Positions 60,928 through 64,000 of a stretch of 64,000 nucleotides of DNA are shown in pieces. A program made the position numbers and the translations under genes. The notes under the pieces were generated by a model. The model was not told the origin of the DNA and did no database searches. It worked only from the letters and a program-made list of their open reading frames with translations. This DNA is from JACMLX01 sp031411975 (GTDB taxonomy: Bacteria; Gemmatimonadota; Gemmatimonadetes; Gemmatimonadales; Gemmatimonadaceae), in NCBI GenBank assembly GCA_031411975.1, contig JANOCB010000054.1:62001-126000 (forward strand). The letters run 5' to 3'. Position 1 is the first letter of the stretch; every line of letters begins with the position of its first letter.

Positions 60928-62052
60928 ATGGCCGACGCACTGAAGCTCCAGTTCGGTCGGGAGGTCGTGCGTCGGCTCGCCACCGAGATTCATGCCGTCC
61001 ATGGTACGTTCGATCGGCGCAGGTTCGAGCGGACCGCGCTGACCGGCTTCGACACGATGGAACTGCTGGACCGTGGGCGGCATCTGGGCCGAACGCTGCA
61101 GCAGTTCCTGCCGGAGCGCTTTCCCGTTGCAGTGGACGTGTTGCTGGCGACGTTGCCGGTCACGCGTGAGCCGGCTGGAGGCATGGCGTCGTTCTTCTAC
61201 CTGGCGCACACGGAGTTCGTCCGTCAGTTCGGCGTGTCGCACTTCGACGCGTCGATGCGTGCGTTGCATGCGCTGACGCAGGTGTTCACGGGGGAGTTCG
61301 CCATCCGCCCCTTCCTGGAGCACCACCGCGACGCCACGCTCGCCCTCCTGCGCGAGTGGGCCATCGACCCGAGCATGCACGTGCGTCGTCTGGTCTCGGA
61401 AGGCACACGGCCGCGTCTGCCGTGGGCGCCGCGGCTCCGCGAGTTTCAGCGGGATCCGGCACCGGTGCTCTCGCTGCTCACGCTGCTGCGCGACGATCCT
61501 GAGCTGTACGTGCGACGATCGGTGGCGAACAACCTCAACGACATCGGCAAGGACCATCCCGCGTTGCTGGTACAGGTGGCGGGCGCCTGGATCGAACGGG
61601 CCACCGCCGATCGACGGTGGATCGTGCAGCATGCGCTGCGCTCATCGGTCAAGCAGGGCGATCCGGCCGCGCTGGCTGTCCTTGGGTACGCCGAGCCGGC
61701 AAGCATCGAGATCACGGAATCCGCGGTGACACCGACTCGCCCCGTCATGGGTTCCAAGGTGGTCATCACCTGCACGCTGCAGAATCCATCCCGGAAACAG
61801 CAACGCGTGATCGTCGACCTGCGGGTGCACTTCGTGAAGGCGAACGGTGGAACGGGCGTGAAGGTGTTCAAGCTCTCCGCCATCGAGCTGGCGCCGGGTG
61901 CATCCGTCAGCCTGCGCAAGACGGTTTCGCTGGCGGACCTCACCACACGGCGCCGTTACCCCGGCGAGCACGTGGTCGAGCTGCAACTCAACGGGGTGGC
62001 ACGATCGCTGGGACGTTTCACGCTGCGGGCACGGCCGCGCACTCAGCGGTAA
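60928..62052 (+). CDS. AlkC-type DNA glycosylase (HEAT-like repeats with C-terminal Ig-like domain)
   Basis: 374 residues. The N-terminal about 250 residues form HEAT-like helical repeats of the AlkC/AlkD alkyl-purine DNA glycosylase superfamily: MASFFYLAHTEFVRQFGVSH, IDPSMHVRRLVSEGTRPRLP, LYVRRSVANNLNDIGKDHPA and RRWIVQHALRSSVKQGDPAA. The last about 110 residues (ITESAVTPTRPVMGSKVVIT onward) look like an immunoglobulin-like beta-domain, an arrangement known for AlkC. It should remove cationic alkylated purines without base flipping. The substrate range is inferred from family only. It follows ppdK by 21 bp. Confidence 0.85.
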   Translation: MADALKLQFGREVVRRLATEIHAVHGTFDRRRFERTALTGFDTMELLDRGRHLGRTLQQFLPERFPVAVDVLLATLPVTREPAGGMASFFYLAHTEFVRQFGVSHFDASMRALHALTQVFTGEFAIRPFLEHHRDATLALLREWAIDPSMHVRRLVSEGTRPRLPWAPRLREFQRDPAPVLSLLTLLRDDPELYVRRSVANNLNDIGKDHPALLVQVAGAWIERATADRRWIVQHALRSSVKQGDPAALAVLGYAEPASIEITESAVTPTRPVMGSKVVITCTLQNPSRKQQRVIVDLRVHFVKANGGTGVKVFKLSAIELAPGASVSLRKTVSLADLTTRRRYPGEHVVELQLNGVARSLGRFTLRARPRTQR

Positions 62053-62055
62053 GCG

Positions 62056-62826
62056 TCAGAGTGTGTAGCCATCGTCGATGACGAGATCGGTCCCGGTGAT
62101 CATGGCGGCCGCGTCGGAGGCGAGATAACAGACTGCCGCGGCGATCTCTTCGGGCGATGCGAACCGTGAACTGCCCGGCGTGGAGCCCAAGGCCGCATAG
62201 GCAGCGTCCTCTGATCCCAGCTGGGCCACCATATCCTGAAAGAACGGCAGCGCGCTCCACATCGGGGTGCGGACGCCAGCTGGCGAGATCGTATTCACGC
62301 GCACCGGTACGCCGCCGGTGAGGCATTCCTTCGCAACGACGCGCGCCAGCATGCGCACCGCGGCCTTGCTCGACGAGTAGGCGGCCGCGCCAGGTGCCGG
62401 ACGCACGCCGGACGCGGAGGCGATCGCCGTGATGCTGCCACCACGATCACGCATCGCGCGCACACCATACTTCATCGCGAGGAACGATCCGTCGAGGTTC
62501 ACGGCGTGCACCCGCTTCCACTCGGCAAAGGTCATCTCGGTGATCGGAGACGCGGCGCTGATGCCTGCGGCGTGCACGAGAAGGTCCAGCGGCCCCGTTG
62601 ACGCGATCACCGCCTCCCACGAGGCCTCGTCCGTCACATCGAGTGCCAGTGCCTGAGCGCGGCCGCCAACGCCCTCGACGCGCCGAGCCGTTTCGGCGGC
62701 CCCGTCGGCGGCGAGGTCGGTGCACCAGACCGTGGCCCCTTCACCGGCGAGTACCAGAGCACACGCGGCGCCGATCCCCGACGCGGCGCCTGTCACGAGC
62801 GCGGCGCGGCCTGCAAACTGTGCCAT
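62056..62826 (-). CDS. Short-chain dehydrogenase/reductase
   Basis: 256 residues, classical SDR. The NAD(P) site TGAASGIGAACALVLAGEG (about residues 12-30) and the following acidic strand end TDLAAD suggest NAD preference. LLVHAAGIS stands for the NAG motif, and the catalytic Ser-Tyr-Lys set is ASASGVRPAPGAAAYSSSKAA. A C-terminal ITGTDLVIDDGYTL is typical. Substrate is unknown. It converges with the AlkC gene, with 3 bp between stops. Confidence 0.9.
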   Translation of the reverse strand: MAQFAGRAALVTGAASGIGAACALVLAGEGATVWCTDLAADGAAETARRVEGVGGRAQALALDVTDEASWEAVIASTGPLDLLVHAAGISAASPITEMTFAEWKRVHAVNLDGSFLAMKYGVRAMRDRGGSITAIASASGVRPAPGAAAYSSSKAAVRMLARVVAKECLTGGVPVRVNTISPAGVRTPMWSALPFFQDMVAQLGSEDAAYAALGSTPGSSRFASPEEIAAAVCYLASDAAAMITGTDLVIDDGYTL

Positions 62827-62841
62827 GAACGGTTCCTCCGG

Positions 62842-63609
62842 TCAGCGTGACGTGTGCGGGCGAAAACCCATCGCGGTATTGAGCCAGCGAACGAGCGGTG
62901 TGATGGCGCGGTAGATCTCCTCCAGCCGGTCCGCGAGGGCCGCGCTCGTCACGTCGGCCTGGGACAGGGCACAGCCCGCCGTGAAGCTCTGGAACCGCAG
63001 CCAGTCGCCCGCTGGATGCGTCGGGTCGAAGCCTCGCGGCATCCGCTTCAGCATCGCCTCGGTCTCCATCGCACCGAAGCGCTTTCGGAATGCGCGTGCC
63101 TGCACGATCGATTCGAACTCCTCGTGCCCCACGTCGAGCGCTGCGCGCAGGCGCCGGAGCACGGGTGTCGGCGGCATCCACACGCCACCGCCGGCGAAGC
63201 AGGCGCGCGGCTCGAGGTGGAAGTACATCCCCGCACCACCGTGAACGGCGTCCTGGCCGACGTTGCCCTTCGAATCGCGGTGGAAGAACCAGCAGGCCGC
63301 GTTCGTCTTGTACGGTGCCTTGTTCTTGCTGAAGCGGATGTCGCGATGAATGCGGAACATGCTGCCCTTCACCGTTCCCGTGATTTCCGGCACGAAGCCC
63401 GCCAGGCGCGCATCCATCTCCTCGATCAGTGCCTTCATCGGTTCGCGCAGAGATGCCTCGTAGGTATCCCGCCGCGCCTCGAACCACTCGCGCTCATTGC
63501 TGGCAGCGAGCCCTTTCAGGAAGGTGAATGCCGATGTCGGAAAGCCGGTGAAGTCCGGCTCGGCCACGATCGCGGTGCGGCGTGCACCACTCTTCTTCAG
63601 CGCGCCCAT
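62842..63609 (-). CDS. DUF2461 family protein
   Basis: 255 residues. Family blocks: FPTSAFTFLKGLAASNEREW at about 23-42, FRIHRDIRFSKNKAPYKTNA at about 85-104 (the highly conserved core), GMYFHLEPRACFAGGGVWMP and GFDPTHPAGDWLR. It is predicted cytoplasmic. The function of the family is unknown. Its start overlaps the flavin-reductase-like gene by 13 bp, and the SDR gene follows after 15 bp, so the three are probably one transcript. Confidence 0.88.
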   Translation of the reverse strand: MGALKKSGARRTAIVAEPDFTGFPTSAFTFLKGLAASNEREWFEARRDTYEASLREPMKALIEEMDARLAGFVPEITGTVKGSMFRIHRDIRFSKNKAPYKTNAACWFFHRDSKGNVGQDAVHGGAGMYFHLEPRACFAGGGVWMPPTPVLRRLRAALDVGHEEFESIVQARAFRKRFGAMETEAMLKRMPRGFDPTHPAGDWLRFQSFTAGCALSQADVTSAALADRLEEIYRAITPLVRWLNTAMGFRPHTSR

Positions 63610-64000
63610 CCGGCTGGCCTCGGCAGTGTGAAGTTGTCGGTGCTCCGCGTGCGCCCATACCAGTCGGCGCCCATGCGCGAGACGACGTCGAGCGTCGCCG
63701 GATCGACGATTCCATCGGCTCCGACGATCGACTCATCGACATGCGCGGCGATAACTTCGCCGAGAATGATCGCGCATGTCGGATGCTCGGCGGGATGCAG
63801 CGTGAACACGGCAGTGCGGCATTCGAAGCTCATCGGCGAACCGGCCACACGTGGTGGCTTGACCGCGTGTGATGGCGCGGCCGTGACACCCACCGTCTCG
63901 AACTCGCTCGTCGCATTCCCGAAGGAGAAACTGGTGTCGTTCATCTGGTGGACGAGGGCGAATGGCACGAGGCTCACGGTGAACTCACCGGTCGCCTGAA
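63597..64000 (-). CDS. Flavin reductase-like protein, 3' part (5' end outside the window)
   Basis: The frame is open to the window edge. It encodes the C-terminal about 134 residues of a flavin-reductase-domain (FMN-binding split-barrel) protein. TGEFTVSLVPFALVHQMN, GVTAAPSHAVKPPRVAGSPM, SFECRTAVFTLHPAEHP, IILGEVIAAHVDE and RMGADWYGRTRSTDNFTLPR all match the family order. These proteins use or reduce FMN; many act on flavin for a partner enzyme. The internal GTG at 63977 is not the real start because homologous sequence continues upstream of it. Confidence 0.88.
   Translation of the reverse strand, partial: QATGEFTVSLVPFALVHQMNDTSFSFGNATSEFETVGVTAAPSHAVKPPRVAGSPMSFECRTAVFTLHPAEHPTCAIILGEVIAAHVDESIVGADGIVDPATLDVVSRMGADWYGRTRSTDNFTLPRPAGWAR

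Overview
The window is dense, high-GC bacterial chromosome with very short intergenic gaps and many ATGA/GTGA four-base start-stop overlaps. The gene content fits a free-living aerobic Gram-negative: a TonB-dependent receptor, periplasmic HtrA, an Spy/CpxP-like protein, separate PurS/PurQ/small PurL, a two-subunit B12 mutase and a DUF1446 (AtuA) cluster. My best guess is Gemmatimonadota or a near relative. This rests on general gene flavour and order and was not tested against a database. I found no rRNA, tRNA, CRISPR array, insertion sequence or prophage.

Layout. 1-2132 (minus): start of nhaA behind a terminated three-gene module (ECF sigma factor, anti-sigma factor, Spy/CpxP-like periplasmic protein). 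2229-5743 (plus): a glycerophosphodiester phosphodiesterase and two exported amidohydrolases in tandem, the second without metal ligands. 5823-34430 (all minus): TonB receptor, exported amidase, rplU-rpmA, RNase G, an isoprenylcysteine methyltransferase-like protein, acyl-CoA dehydrogenase, recQ and a U32 protein. Next comes an acyl-CoA cluster (enoyl-CoA hydratase, split AtuA-like protein, biotin-dependent carboxyltransferase, both methylmalonyl-CoA mutase subunits, a SAM methyltransferase, MeaB). Then come two CBS/HlyC membrane proteins, ybeY, a phoH broken by one in-frame TAA, aspS, a VanZ-like protein and a PtsN-like EIIA domain.

34597-35658 (plus): rlmN. 35666-42822 (minus): a tight run trpC-trpF-trpB-trpA-folB-folK-panB-panC-yqeK-LytR_C, combining tryptophan, folate and pantothenate synthesis with Ap4A hydrolysis. 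42930-45217 (plus): lexA, a VOC protein and an HDOD regulator, which separate trpCFBA from trpD (45239-46276, minus). 46311-47615 (minus): a GAF-domain protein.

47766-60906 (plus): truA, htrA, purB, purC, a 62-residue membrane protein resembling the N-terminus of phosphatidylserine decarboxylase, pssA, purS, purQ, purL, purF and ppdK. Most junctions are overlapping, so this is probably one long operon mixing IMP/AMP synthesis with phospholipid head-group synthesis, periplasmic quality control and pyruvate phosphate dikinase. 60928-64000: an AlkC-type DNA glycosylase, then (minus) an SDR, a DUF2461 protein and the 3' part of a flavin reductase-like gene.

The points most worth following up are the nonsense codon in phoH, the ligand-less amidohydrolase partner, the AtuA/carboxylase/mutase cluster without a biotin carboxylase, the psd-like remnant before pssA, and competing hairpins between recQ and the acyl-CoA dehydrogenase.
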